From NCBI GenBank assembly GCA_910587295.1, contig CAJULP010000111.1, positions 1 through 36,341 of the forward strand: 36,341 nt of DNA, written 5' to 3'. Every line of letters starts with the position of its first letter. Position 1 is the stretch's first letter. The DNA is from an uncultured Lachnospiraceae bacterium (GTDB taxonomy: Bacteria > Bacillota > Clostridia > Lachnospirales > Lachnospiraceae). The notes below the pieces were generated by a model. It was not told the origin of the DNA and did not search any database. It was given only the letters and a program-made list of their open reading frames with translations. Below, piece after piece: positions 8,131 to 16,376 of the stretch. The position numbers and the translations under genes were made by a program.

Positions 8131-8800
8131 TGCCAAGTTGATACCCAACTCCTTTTTTTGTCAAAATAAAATTTTGAATCCCCGCCTCTTCCAGCTTTTT
8201 CCGAAGCCGGTTCATATTTACCGTCAGGGTATTATCATCCACGAAGTATTCATTGTCCCACAACCGTTTCATAATTCCTTCCCGACTCACTGTCTTTCCC
8301 GCATGTTCATAAAGAAGCTGCAAAATACGAAACTCATTTTTAGAAAGCTCCAGCCGTTTCCCCTCATACAAAAGGCTCATATCCGAAAGATTTAAGATCA
8401 CCCCGGCATGTTCCGCCACTGCAGACTGATTTTGAAAAGAATAGGTCCGTCTAAGAATTGCCTGGATCTTCGCCAAAAGCACCTCTAAGTCATAAGGCTT
8501 TACAATAAAGTCATCCCCGCCCATGTTCATTGCCATGACAATATTCATATTATCAGCCGCCGACGAGACGAACACCACCGGAACCTGGGAAATTTTCCGT
8601 ATCTCCCCGCACCAGTAATAGCCATTATAAAAAGGCAGCCCGATATCCAGTAACACAAGCTGGGGATCAAAGGAGATAAACTGGGTCAGAATGTTTTCAA
8701 AATTATCCACGCACACCGCCTCATACCCCCATTTTGCTAAATGTTTCTCAACCTGTTTTGAAATAACCCTATCATCTTCAACGATCAATATCCTGTACAT
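8123..8800 (-). CDS. BceR-type response regulator (OmpR/PhoB family)
   Basis: The 225-residue protein has an N-terminal receiver domain (acidic pair E8-D9-D10, phosphoacceptor D52 in L-L-D-I-G-L-P, conserved Lys in V-K-P-Y-D) and a C-terminal winged helix (roughly 130-225, with E-L-S-K-N-E-F-R-I-L and N-T-L-T-V-N-M-N-R-L-R-K-K-L). It is the first gene of the four-gene Bce-like module and overlaps the kinase start. Its likely target is the TGACA-N4-TGTAA site at 7044-7057. A good promoter lies at 8840-8868. The assignment to the BceR branch rests on the gene neighbourhood and the matching operator. Confidence 0.9.
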   Translation of the reverse strand: MYRILIVEDDRVISKQVEKHLAKWGYEAVCVDNFENILTQFISFDPQLVLLDIGLPFYNGYYWCGEIRKISQVPVVFVSSAADNMNIVMAMNMGGDDFIVKPYDLEVLLAKIQAILRRTYSFQNQSAVAEHAGVILNLSDMSLLYEGKRLELSKNEFRILQLLYEHAGKTVSREGIMKRLWDNEYFVDDNTLTVNMNRLRKKLEEAGIQNFILTKKGVGYQLGNG

Positions 8801-8839
8801 TCTTCATTCTCCTGTATCGCAAAAATCCTGACCATAACT

Positions 8840-8868
8840 ATCATAGCAAGTTATACTTTTGAAATCAA
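8840..8868 (-). promoter_or_regulatory. Sigma-A-type promoter of the regulator/kinase genes
   Basis: On the minus strand TTGATT (8863-8868) and TATGAT (8840-8845) are spaced by 17 bases and lie about 40 bases before the regulator ATG. The remainder of the 223-base divergent gap to the IbrA-like gene at 9024 holds no other clear site. Confidence 0.6.
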
Positions 8869-9023
8869 TGAAGAAATCATATCATTTTCCTTATGGGAAC
8901 CGGCTCTGTTTCGGGAGAAACGTACGGTTGAATTTTACCTGTTTGTATGCTAACATGATTACCAAAATCTTCCAATTATTAGAACAGTAATTCCCTTAGA
9001 TAAAATTTGATAAAGGAAAACAA

Positions 9024-10352
9024 ATGAAAAAAGAATACTTAGCTCAAAATGTATACTACGCTCTTCAAGAACGTTTCCAATTCCTGTTTAAGGAATTTGA
9101 CAATATTTTTGTATCTTTTTCCGGTGGCAAGGACAGCGGTCTTTTATTAAACCTGCTGCTGGATTTCCAAAAAAAATATTATCCTTTAAGACGGATTGGT
9201 GTCTTCCATCAGGATTTCGAGGCTCAGTATACCGTGACTACCGAATATGTAGAAAGAACCTTTGAGCGGATTGGGAATGATGCCGAACGCTATTGGGTCT
9301 GCCTGCCTATGGCCACAAGAACGGCTCTTAGCAGCTATGAGATGTACTGGTATCCCTGGGATGACACCAAACAGGACGCCTGGGTGCGCCCCATGCCGGA
9401 TCATCCCTATGTCATCAACCTTAAAAATAACCCCATGAGCACCTATAAATACCGGATGCATCAGGAAGATCTTGCCAAGCAGTTCAGCCGATGGTACCGC
9501 ATATCCCATGGCAGAAAAAAAACGGTCTGTCTGCTGGGAATCCGCGCAAATGAATCCCTTCAGCGGTACAGCGGTATCTTAAACCGGAAAAACGGGTACC
9601 AAAACACCTGCTGGATCAGCAAACAGTTTAAAGATGTGTGGTGCGCTTCTCCCATGTATGACTGGACCGTCTATGATGTATGGCATGCTAATTATCTGTT
9701 CCAATACGACTATAACCGTTTATATGACCTGTATTATATGGCAGGCTTAAAGCCGGAACAAATGCGGGTGGCATCCCCTTTTAACGACTATGCCAAAGAC
9801 AGCCTGAATCTTTACCGCGTCATCGACCCGGAAACCTGGGTAAAGCTGGTAGGCAGAGTGCGGGGGGCAAACTTTGGTTCCATCTACGGAAAGACCAAGG
9901 CCCTTGGATACAAAAACATCACGCTCCCGGAAGGTCATACCTGGGAATCCTATACCCGTTTTTTGCTTGCCACTCTTCCCGCAAGGCTGAGGCAGAACTA
10001 TATCAATAAATTTAAGACGTCCATTGACTTTTGGCATAACGTAGGCGGCGGCCTGGAGGAAGAAACCATACAGGAATTAGAGGAACACGGTTATAATATC
10101 CGCCGTAACGGCGTCTCCAACTATACCCTTATGAAAAATACACGGATCATATTTGTTGGGAAGATTCCTGATCACACGGATGATATCAAATCTACCAAAG
10201 AGATCCCCAGTTGGAAACGAATGTGTTTTTGTATCCTGAAAAATGACCACATCTGCCGCTCCATGGGCTTTGGCATTACCCGTGAACAACAAAAAAGTAT
10301 TAACCTTCTGAAAGAAAAATACAAAAGACTTATAGAAAGGCCGGAACAATAA
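9024..10352 (+). CDS. IbrA-like PAPS-reductase-family protein (PP-loop, DUF3440)
   Basis: The 442-residue protein carries a PP-loop S-F-S-G-G-K-D-S (residues 31-38), the ATP-pyrophosphatase signature of the phosphoadenosine phosphosulfate reductase family. The long C-terminal region matches the IbrA/DUF3440 type (for example S-M-G-F near residue 414). In E. coli ECOR-9, IbrA together with IbrB activates expression of Eib immunoglobulin-binding proteins; the biochemical activity is not established, and relatives are often carried by phages and islands. Here it is followed one base later by the IbrB-like gene. A weak RBS (AAAGGAAAAC) precedes the ATG. It is not a metabolic PAPS reductase: no sulfate-assimilation genes are nearby and the protein is about twice as long. 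Confidence 0.85.
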   Translation: MKKEYLAQNVYYALQERFQFLFKEFDNIFVSFSGGKDSGLLLNLLLDFQKKYYPLRRIGVFHQDFEAQYTVTTEYVERTFERIGNDAERYWVCLPMATRTALSSYEMYWYPWDDTKQDAWVRPMPDHPYVINLKNNPMSTYKYRMHQEDLAKQFSRWYRISHGRKKTVCLLGIRANESLQRYSGILNRKNGYQNTCWISKQFKDVWCASPMYDWTVYDVWHANYLFQYDYNRLYDLYYMAGLKPEQMRVASPFNDYAKDSLNLYRVIDPETWVKLVGRVRGANFGSIYGKTKALGYKNITLPEGHTWESYTRFLLATLPARLRQNYINKFKTSIDFWHNVGGGLEEETIQELEEHGYNIRRNGVSNYTLMKNTRIIFVGKIPDHTDDIKSTKEIPSWKRMCFCILKNDHICRSMGFGITREQQKSINLLKEKYKRLIERPEQ

Positions 10353-10353
10353 T

Positions 10354-10890
10354 ATGACATTTAACAGCCCTGTATACAAGATCATTCCCGTTCCCGTGGA
10401 AAAAATCGAACCTAACACTTATAACCCTAACTCTGTGGCGCCGCCGGAATTATCCCTTTTGTACGACAGCATCAAAGAAGACGGTTATACCATGCCCATC
10501 GTCTGTTATTATGATAAAAGCCGCGATACCTACATCATTGTAGACGGCTTCCACCGTTACCGCGTTATACTGGACCATCCGGATATTTACGACAGGGAAC
10601 AGGGGATGCTGCCGGTTTCCGTCATTGACAAGCCTATTGACTGCCGCATGGCAAGCACCATCCGCCACAACCGGGCAAGAGGCTCCCACGACGTGGATCT
10701 GATGAGCAACATCATCAAAGAACTGCACGAACTTGGACGTTCCGATGCCTGGATCTCAAAACACCTGGGCATGGAAAAAGATGAAATACTCCGGCTCAAG
10801 CAGATCACAGGGCTTGCCGCCCTTTTTAAAGATATCAACTTTGGAAAAGCATGGAAAGCGGTAGAAGAAAACCTGGACGAAAATATATAG
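10354..10890 (+). CDS. IbrB-like ParB/sulfiredoxin-fold protein
   Basis: This 178-residue protein shows the ParB/Srx N-terminal fold: an N-P-N-x-V segment, I-V-D-G-F-H-R (residues 62-68) and the R-H-N-R-A-R-G motif at 104-110, which in ParB-like proteins forms the nucleotide-binding site. It is followed by a helical H-L-G-M-E-K-D-E-I-L-R-L-K segment. Together with the preceding gene it forms the IbrA-IbrB pair. The start lies one base after the IbrA stop, with AGGCCGG upstream, so the two are coupled. It lacks the full DNA-segregation architecture of chromosomal ParB. Function is inferred from the pair only. Confidence 0.82.
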   Translation: MTFNSPVYKIIPVPVEKIEPNTYNPNSVAPPELSLLYDSIKEDGYTMPIVCYYDKSRDTYIIVDGFHRYRVILDHPDIYDREQGMLPVSVIDKPIDCRMASTIRHNRARGSHDVDLMSNIIKELHELGRSDAWISKHLGMEKDEILRLKQITGLAALFKDINFGKAWKAVEENLDENI

Positions 10891-10964
10891 CCCGGATATG
10901 GCTAATTGTTTATTTTCGGACTTCATAAGATGATAACATTATAAATATAAAGCAGGTGTTTATA

Positions 10965-11180
10965 ATGATATCCTTTGAGCCCTTATGGAAAACGATGCGG
11001 CAAAAAAATATTTCCCAATACTCACTGATCCGGAACTATAATATCAGCTCCGGACAGCTTGACAGGCTGCGTAAAAACAGCAACGTAAGCACTTATACCC
11101 TTAACCGGCTATGCGAAATCCTAAAATGCGACCTTAGCGATATCGCAATATTTATCCCTGCGGAAAAAGAAGGGGATTGA
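10965..11180 (+). CDS. Small Cro/C1-type HTH regulator
   Basis: The 71-residue product is a single helix-turn-helix domain of the Cro/C1 (YozG-like) type: an initial helix, then Y-S-L-I-R-N-Y-N-I-S-S-G-Q-L-D-R-L-R as recognition unit, and the family-typical end L-N-R-L-C-E-I-L-K-C-D-L-S-D-I. I placed the start at ATG 10965, with AGGTG six bases upstream, rather than at GTG 10956. It lies 74 bases after the IbrB-like gene in the same direction and ends at a strong terminator. It may control the ibrAB-like genes or the facing small gene; the sequence does not decide. Confidence 0.8.
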   Translation: MISFEPLWKTMRQKNISQYSLIRNYNISSGQLDRLRKNSNVSTYTLNRLCEILKCDLSDIAIFIPAEKEGD

Positions 11181-11197
11181 ACTTCAGTGCCCGTAAG

Positions 11198-11224
11198 AAA
11201 ACGGCACACTCAGCGTGCCGTTTT
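11198..11224. terminator. Bidirectional rho-independent terminator
   Basis: AAAACGGCAC (11198-11207) and GTGCCGTTTT (11215-11224) form a perfect 10-bp stem around a 7-base loop, with A-run and T-run on the two sides so that it works in both directions. It lies between the stops of the HTH gene (11180) and of the small minus-strand ORF (11227). Confidence 0.88.
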
Positions 11225-11226
11225 CA

Positions 11227-11373
11227 TTACCCAATTTCTATCTTACAAATATGCATGGCGTTGGGTTTCCCTTCCATCAAAACAACTTTCATGTGCTTTC
11301 TGAAAATGAAATTCATAATCCTGTATTTTGTATAGATTCCTTTTAGGGATTTTGATTTTAAAGTTATGACCAT
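11227..11373 (-). CDS. Unrecognised 48-residue protein with its own promoter, RBS and terminator
   Basis: ATG at 11373 follows GGAGG with seven bases of spacing, and the ORF ends at TAA 11227-11229, three bases before a bidirectional terminator. A near-consensus promoter lies at 11425-11453. The product is basic (G-I-Y-T-K-Y-R-I-M-N-F-I-F-R-K-H-M-K) and ends V-V-L-M-E-G-K-P-N-A-M-H-I-C-K. I do not recognise the family. A second frame starting at ATG 11384 would encode 47 residues but lacks an RBS. The complete set of expression signals is the argument that this short gene is real; its function is open (regulatory peptide, toxin or antitoxin are all possible). Confidence 0.5.
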   Translation of the reverse strand: MVITLKSKSLKGIYTKYRIMNFIFRKHMKVVLMEGKPNAMHICKIEIG

Positions 11374-11424
11374 TTTTTTCCTCCATGAGCTGCAGCCTAT
11401 TTCACCAGTATTCTATTATTTCCT

Positions 11425-11453
11425 ATTATAGCCCACAAAAGAGCAATAGTCAA
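11425..11453 (-). promoter_or_regulatory. Near-consensus sigma-A promoter for the 48-residue ORF
   Basis: On the minus strand TTGACT (11448-11453) and TATAAT (11425-11430) are spaced by exactly 17 bases. This is the best promoter match in the window. The expected transcript start is about 45 bases before the ATG at 11373. Bases 11454-11561 upstream of it hold nothing else that I can identify. Confidence 0.75.
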
Positions 11454-11561
11454 CAAACGGGCGTGCGTAGGTGAAAAAAGATTAACAAATCCCCAATTTA
11501 TTTTTGTGCAAAATATTACATTTTCCATACGGGAATGCGCAATTTTTTTCTTTGCCCTTTA

Positions 11562-12632
11562 TCACCGGACCGGCAGCTCCTTTGCAAAGAGCCGGACCAT
11601 GTCCTTTGCGTCTTCCATGCTGGAAGCGTCGTACCATACCACTGTCTTTTGTTCCTTTAAAAGGTCCATGTTTCCCAGAATTTCTTCCCGGGTAAGGCGC
11701 AGTACCGGGATCACATTTGAAAAATGCTCCCTGTTACGCTTATAGACCTCCACCGCCCGATCCGTATTAGGATCAGAGGAAAGCTCCATTAAACGTATAT
11801 TGGGCATAGAAGCCGCCACGGCAAGACATCGCTCACTAAGCGCATGCATATGTAGAAATACCTCATCAAATTGGCGGTAGACCCATTCTGTCCGGGGCCG
11901 GCCAAATTCTTCAAACAGTTCCACCGAAATCATGGTAGTGGTATCTTCAGATACATGCCCTAATCCCCTGCCCGGGAGCCATTCTCCAAAACCTGTCACT
12001 ACCCCGCCATACACATCCCCTGCTGCCTGTATCTGTTTTTCATAATTCCAGACAAGTGCATCCGCACAATAGTCCAATAAAGCCTTCAGTTCATCCGGCT
12101 CCTCATAAAAATCATAAAAAAACTCATTGCCCCTTAATGTATTAGCCATTTCCAAAGGACCTGACGCTCCCCGCACCATGGGAAGAAAATACTCCCCATA
12201 TTTTTCGCGCATATAAGCAATCCCCCCATTTACCATCTTAAATACCGGGTTTTCCTCATCCATTGCAAGCTTGCCAAGCTCCCCCGGCGCTTCCAGCACC
12301 GCATGATGCCAGCTCGTATCCCTTTCATAATCCACCCGGCCGCCCAAAAACGCAGTATGCTCGGCAATTCCGTACCATGGCCCTTCTGCGGGAATTGTAT
12401 CATCCATAAGTTCCCTGCGCCGCTCCATCCGGTTCACATACCGCATAGCCCGTGCATCCAAATAACGGTACATATCATCCGGAAAACGATAATCCGTCAG
12501 GGGAATCAAAACCGGCGGCTCCGCGGCAATCTCTTTCACCTTTAAAAGCGCACAGCCCACAGCCCGGGTATCATAAAACGTCCGGGTCTTCGAAATACAT
12601 TCCGCAACCCTCTCCTTATCCATCTTTCTCAT
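11562..12632 (-). CDS. URO-D-superfamily protein A (atypical active site)
   Basis: The 356-residue protein resembles the uroporphyrinogen decarboxylase superfamily, whose members include heme-pathway decarboxylases and the MtaA/MtbA/CmuA methyltransferases. The TIM-barrel order is visible, but the zinc-binding H-x-C-G motif is replaced by H-M-H-A (H261, H263), and the later Gly-rich segment is degenerate. I chose ATG 12632 because GGGAGG lies seven bases upstream; the longer frame to 12686 would overlap the rhamnosidase stop. It is the last gene of the presumed operon. No heme biosynthesis genes are nearby, so decarboxylation of uroporphyrinogen is unlikely. A role in the glycan pathway is inferred from position. 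Confidence 0.75.
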   Translation of the reverse strand: MRKMDKERVAECISKTRTFYDTRAVGCALLKVKEIAAEPPVLIPLTDYRFPDDMYRYLDARAMRYVNRMERRRELMDDTIPAEGPWYGIAEHTAFLGGRVDYERDTSWHHAVLEAPGELGKLAMDEENPVFKMVNGGIAYMREKYGEYFLPMVRGASGPLEMANTLRGNEFFYDFYEEPDELKALLDYCADALVWNYEKQIQAAGDVYGGVVTGFGEWLPGRGLGHVSEDTTTMISVELFEEFGRPRTEWVYRQFDEVFLHMHALSERCLAVAASMPNIRLMELSSDPNTDRAVEVYKRNREHFSNVIPVLRLTREEILGNMDLLKEQKTVVWYDASSMEDAKDMVRLFAKELPVR

Positions 12633-12661
12633 TCCGCAGCCTCCCTTTCCGCCACACATCT

Positions 12662-15253
12662 TCAAGTATGGTTCATTTTCCAGCAAAATTTGTATTCGCC
12701 GCTCCCAAGCTCCATCCCGCTTTCATCTATGCGGGATGGAAGGACAAGGCGCGCCCTTGTTCCAAAAGGAATCTTAGCGGTAAAAAACATCCTATCCTCT
12801 TTTTTCTCCCAACTTACCTGTATTGCGCCATGGGGGGTTTCCACGCTGCACGAAAGTGACCCGATCTCCAGATCAAGGGCAGGTGAAAGCAGAAAGCGGC
12901 GGTAAGCAGGAACATCTTCCTTAAGGCGGATACCTGCAAAATACCGGTAAAATACCGCTGACACGTCAGAAAACATGTAATGATTATGGGAACCGCCTAA
13001 GTTCCAGCACTCCGCCAACGTGGTACACCCATGGTCCATCCAATACTGATATCCCGGGTAATCCTTTCTTGTCAGCATTTTGTAGATCACTTCTGTATAC
13101 CCATATTCCCCAAGCATACGCAGCACATACTTTGACCCTAAAATGCCATAATCAATATGCCAGCCATTATCCCGGATTCGTTTCACCAGCCCTTCCATCA
13201 GTCTTGCTTCCTCTAACGGGCCAAGTAAATGGTGAAAGGCTGCGCAGCCATCCGATGTCTGACAGTTTCCCGCCACCCGGCCGGTCACATCATCCACAAA
13301 TCTTTCCACCAGTGCCTTTTTGATCTCCCTGCTCTTTTCCAGATAAGGATCTTCCATCCCCAGGATGCGGCTCATCTTTGAAAGCAGACAGGCGCTTTGA
13401 TAATAACATGCCGTGTCCGTCAGGGCAACCGGTGCCTTAAAGGTTCCCATATTGACCGCTATCGCCGGCCCGTCAAAAGGGGCGCACCAATCCCCGATTC
13501 CATATTCCACCACATGCCCTTCCGCCATACTTGACATAAATTCAAAATGCCGGCAGATATACGGATAATACCGCTCCAAAACAGACTTGTCCCCTGTATG
13601 GTTATATAACGCCCAGGGCAGAGTAGTCAGCACCATGGACCAATCCGGTCCATTCCCCCAATTATACCCCCAGCCCGTAGACGGGCATACACAAGGAATA
13701 GAGCCGTCCGGCCTTTGACTTTGGCACAAGTCTTCCAGCCATTTTTCCAAAAATAAGTAAGAATCATAATTCATTAAAAGCTGGTCGTGTGAAGCGCCTA
13801 TATCCCCTGTCCACGCATTTTTCTCGCGGTGGGGACAGTCCGTGGGGATTCCCTGGCAATTAGAGATACTGGACCAATGACACAGCCTTTGGATTGCCGT
13901 CAAAGTTTCGTCGGAACACATAAAATAGCCTGTCCTTTCAAACGATGTATGCATCACCAACCCTGTAATACAAGAATCCGGCAAATCTTCCGGCAGTCCT
14001 TCCACCTCCACATACCGGAAACCATGATACACAAAGCAGGGAGTCCATTCTTCCGGTCCGTTGCTTTTTTTGACATATCGATCCGTCTGAAACTGGCCGG
14101 AACGGACAAATCCGCTAATATGTCTCTGCTCCACATGTTCCCCATCCCCGGTAAGATCCTCGCTGTAGCGCAGCGTAATTTCCGCTCCGGCAGGCCCGTA
14201 AGCCGTTAGGCGTACTTTCCCTGCAAAGTTCTGCCCCAGATCAAAAATCCAGTTTCCTTCTTTGGTACGATAATAAGAAACCGGCACAATTTCCTGCATT
14301 ACCTTCACCGGCTGCATTTCCGCTGCCTGCAGCTTCCCACCTGCCCCCCGGACCACCTGTGCGCTTTCCCATCCCTTTTCCTGATATCCGCTTTGGTTCC
14401 ACCCGCCAATCTCTAACCGGGCATCATAATGTTCACCGTTGCGGATCGAGTTAAAGATGATGGGTCCTGTTGACGTTTTCCAGCCCTTGTCCGAACAAAT
14501 ACATTCCTGCCTTCCATCCTCATAAGTAAGATACAGTTCACACAAAAGCTTTGGCACCGACCTCCAGCCTGCCTGCCGGATGTTCCATGCATCCTCCGTA
14601 ATACAGTTATACCATCCATTTCCCAGGACTACGCCAAGCGCCGCCTCTCCTTCCTCAGGCAGATATCCGGCCACATCATATGTCCTGTAATAGGACATGG
14701 TATCGTATTTGGTAAAAGCAGGCTCCAGCAAATGATCCGATATTTTCTTCCCTTCTATAAATGCTTCGTAATAGCCAAGTCCGCATATATATAATCTGGC
14801 ATCTTTTACCCTGCCGCAGATTGAAAACTTACGGCGCAGATAAGGTGCTTTGGCATCTGTCTTGTCCATTTTCAAAAAAGGAGCGCTGATCCATTTCGCC
14901 TGCCATGGCTCATCAAGCTTTCCTGTCTCAAAAAAACCCACCTTCCCCTTTGCCATCTCACCGGTACGGTTCCACGCCATGATAAGGAAATAATACCGTT
15001 TGCGGGGCATAAGCGCTTTCCCCTTATAGTGTACGCTTACATTTTCATCCCCCTCTATCCGCCCGCTGTCCCACATATCCCCTATTCCCGCTTCCACAAG
15101 CCCCACATCACCGGACACTAAAATGCGGTACGATGTCTGAATATCCTCCGGCACATCTGAATCCATTCTCCAGCCAAATTCGGGAATGCGGTCCAGGCCC
15201 AGCGGATTTTCCTGATGATTACATCTGCATTGCACAATCTTAAAATTCCCCAT
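12662..15253 (-). CDS. GH78 alpha-L-rhamnosidase
   Basis: The 863-residue protein follows the bacterial GH78 layout: an N-terminal beta domain (S-Y-R-I-L-V-S near residue 41), carbohydrate-binding beta domains around 150-330 (G-L-G-Y-Y-E-A-F-I, L-G-N-G-W-Y-N), then the (alpha/alpha)6 catalytic barrel, and a C-terminal beta domain. The family motif D-C-P-H-R-E-K-N-A-W-T-G-D lies at 472-484 and includes acidic residues of the active site. GH78 enzymes release terminal alpha-L-rhamnose with inversion. No signal peptide is seen, so it acts in the cytoplasm on imported oligosaccharides. The start has a strong GGGAGG RBS that lies inside the end of the preceding URO-D gene, one base apart. Confidence 0.9.
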   Translation of the reverse strand: MGNFKIVQCRCNHQENPLGLDRIPEFGWRMDSDVPEDIQTSYRILVSGDVGLVEAGIGDMWDSGRIEGDENVSVHYKGKALMPRKRYYFLIMAWNRTGEMAKGKVGFFETGKLDEPWQAKWISAPFLKMDKTDAKAPYLRRKFSICGRVKDARLYICGLGYYEAFIEGKKISDHLLEPAFTKYDTMSYYRTYDVAGYLPEEGEAALGVVLGNGWYNCITEDAWNIRQAGWRSVPKLLCELYLTYEDGRQECICSDKGWKTSTGPIIFNSIRNGEHYDARLEIGGWNQSGYQEKGWESAQVVRGAGGKLQAAEMQPVKVMQEIVPVSYYRTKEGNWIFDLGQNFAGKVRLTAYGPAGAEITLRYSEDLTGDGEHVEQRHISGFVRSGQFQTDRYVKKSNGPEEWTPCFVYHGFRYVEVEGLPEDLPDSCITGLVMHTSFERTGYFMCSDETLTAIQRLCHWSSISNCQGIPTDCPHREKNAWTGDIGASHDQLLMNYDSYLFLEKWLEDLCQSQRPDGSIPCVCPSTGWGYNWGNGPDWSMVLTTLPWALYNHTGDKSVLERYYPYICRHFEFMSSMAEGHVVEYGIGDWCAPFDGPAIAVNMGTFKAPVALTDTACYYQSACLLSKMSRILGMEDPYLEKSREIKKALVERFVDDVTGRVAGNCQTSDGCAAFHHLLGPLEEARLMEGLVKRIRDNGWHIDYGILGSKYVLRMLGEYGYTEVIYKMLTRKDYPGYQYWMDHGCTTLAECWNLGGSHNHYMFSDVSAVFYRYFAGIRLKEDVPAYRRFLLSPALDLEIGSLSCSVETPHGAIQVSWEKKEDRMFFTAKIPFGTRARLVLPSRIDESGMELGSGEYKFCWKMNHT

Positions 15254-15254
15254 C

Positions 15255-16352
15255 TTAAACCTCCCGATACCAGCCCGCCTTATGAGCTATCCGATACATG
15301 GCAATCACGTTTTCCACAGGGGTATTGTCCTGTAGATAATGCGTCGGTGCCAGGCAGTACCCCCTGCAGGGCATCATGGTTTCTAATGTCTGCGCTACAT
15401 CTTTCTCCACTTCCTCCGGTGTCATGTCAGCTAATTTCGCCGTGGAAATACAGCCATGGAAAGCCAGTCTGCTTCCATATGTTTTTACCAGATAATCAGG
15501 GGCCATATCTGCCGCCTCAGGCTGCAGGGTATCAACAGCACGGATCCCCATTTCAATAAAATCCTCGAACGCCCAGCTTGAACTGCCACAGCAATGAATC
15601 ATCACCGGCTTGCCGTAAGATGCCGCCAGGTCAATCAGCGGCTGGTGGCGCGGACGAATCTGTTCCCGAAACATAGCAAGGCTGATCAGGGGCGCTCTCT
15701 GTGTTCCCAGGTCCTCCCCCGTCCAGATAAAATCCACATAGTCTTTACATTTATCCAGCATGCGTTCAAACATAGCAAGCTCCGCCTTCATTCTCCGGTC
15801 AAGTAGTTCCATCACACTTTCCGTTTCCAGCGCCAGATCCATATAAATATTTTCCATCCCCCGGATCATACCTGTATTGTTCATCACATCCGATATGCCG
15901 GGATGCCCAAAATAAACCGCCTTATGTTTATATGCCTTGCACCGCTCTAATAAATTGTCATAATCAAAATCATCCGCATCCGGAACCGGCCAATTGGCAA
16001 TCAGTTCATCATCCGCATCCGCTAACGGAAAATCACAATAATCCCAGTAGCCGCTATCCCCATGAGATACCCACCGGGTAATTGCCCCGGTAAGCGGGTT
16101 CACATGGCGGTTCGGTCCTTTTTCCTGAAACAAAGGCCTTCCGGTATAAACAGGCATCAGACCTTTAAAATCCACACCCAATGCATTATTTACATGATCC
16201 CGGTCGTCCGGCACACTCAGATATGCCGCTACCCGTTTATGAATACCCGGATTGGCAAAAAAACTGATAGGCACCCGGTCTGCCTTTTCATGGTGAAACG
16301 TCCGCATGACCCGCTCTTTTGACGACATTGTTCCCGCAAACTGATCGATCAT
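15255..16352 (-). CDS. URO-D-superfamily protein B (MtaA/CmuA-like, zinc motif intact)
   Basis: The 365-residue protein is a clear URO-D-superfamily member: R-V-P-I near the N-terminus, I-H-C-C-G (H253, C255), F-H-G-C (H299, C301), an M-T-P-E-E-V-E-K-D-V segment and G-Y-C-L-A-P-T-H followed by T-P-V-E-N-V. The H-x-C pair plus a downstream Cys is what methylcobamide:thiol methyltransferases such as MtaA use to bind zinc; true heme-pathway HemE lacks these Cys residues. A methyltransferase role is therefore more likely than decarboxylation. The RBS is GAAGGAGGA. It sits between the regulator and the GH78 gene in one operon. Neither methyl donor nor acceptor can be read from the sequence, and no corrinoid protein gene is in the window. 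Confidence 0.8.
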   Translation of the reverse strand: MIDQFAGTMSSKERVMRTFHHEKADRVPISFFANPGIHKRVAAYLSVPDDRDHVNNALGVDFKGLMPVYTGRPLFQEKGPNRHVNPLTGAITRWVSHGDSGYWDYCDFPLADADDELIANWPVPDADDFDYDNLLERCKAYKHKAVYFGHPGISDVMNNTGMIRGMENIYMDLALETESVMELLDRRMKAELAMFERMLDKCKDYVDFIWTGEDLGTQRAPLISLAMFREQIRPRHQPLIDLAASYGKPVMIHCCGSSSWAFEDFIEMGIRAVDTLQPEAADMAPDYLVKTYGSRLAFHGCISTAKLADMTPEEVEKDVAQTLETMMPCRGYCLAPTHYLQDNTPVENVIAMYRIAHKAGWYREV

Positions 16353-16376
16353 CTTTTTATCCTCCTTCTTTCCAAG

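Noticed and set aside
9024..10352. Assimilatory PAPS reductase
   Set aside because: It is about twice the usual length, with an IbrA-type C-terminus, an IbrB partner and no sulfate genes.
9024..10890. DNA phosphorothioation (Dnd/Ssp) system
   Set aside because: The PP-loop protein resembles IbrA rather than DndC, and no cysteine desulfurase, DndD/E or SspB/C-type gene is present nearby.
15255..16352. HemE uroporphyrinogen decarboxylase for heme synthesis
   Set aside because: The thiol-methyltransferase-type H-x-C-G motif, multiple divergent paralogues and the glycan neighbourhood argue against it.
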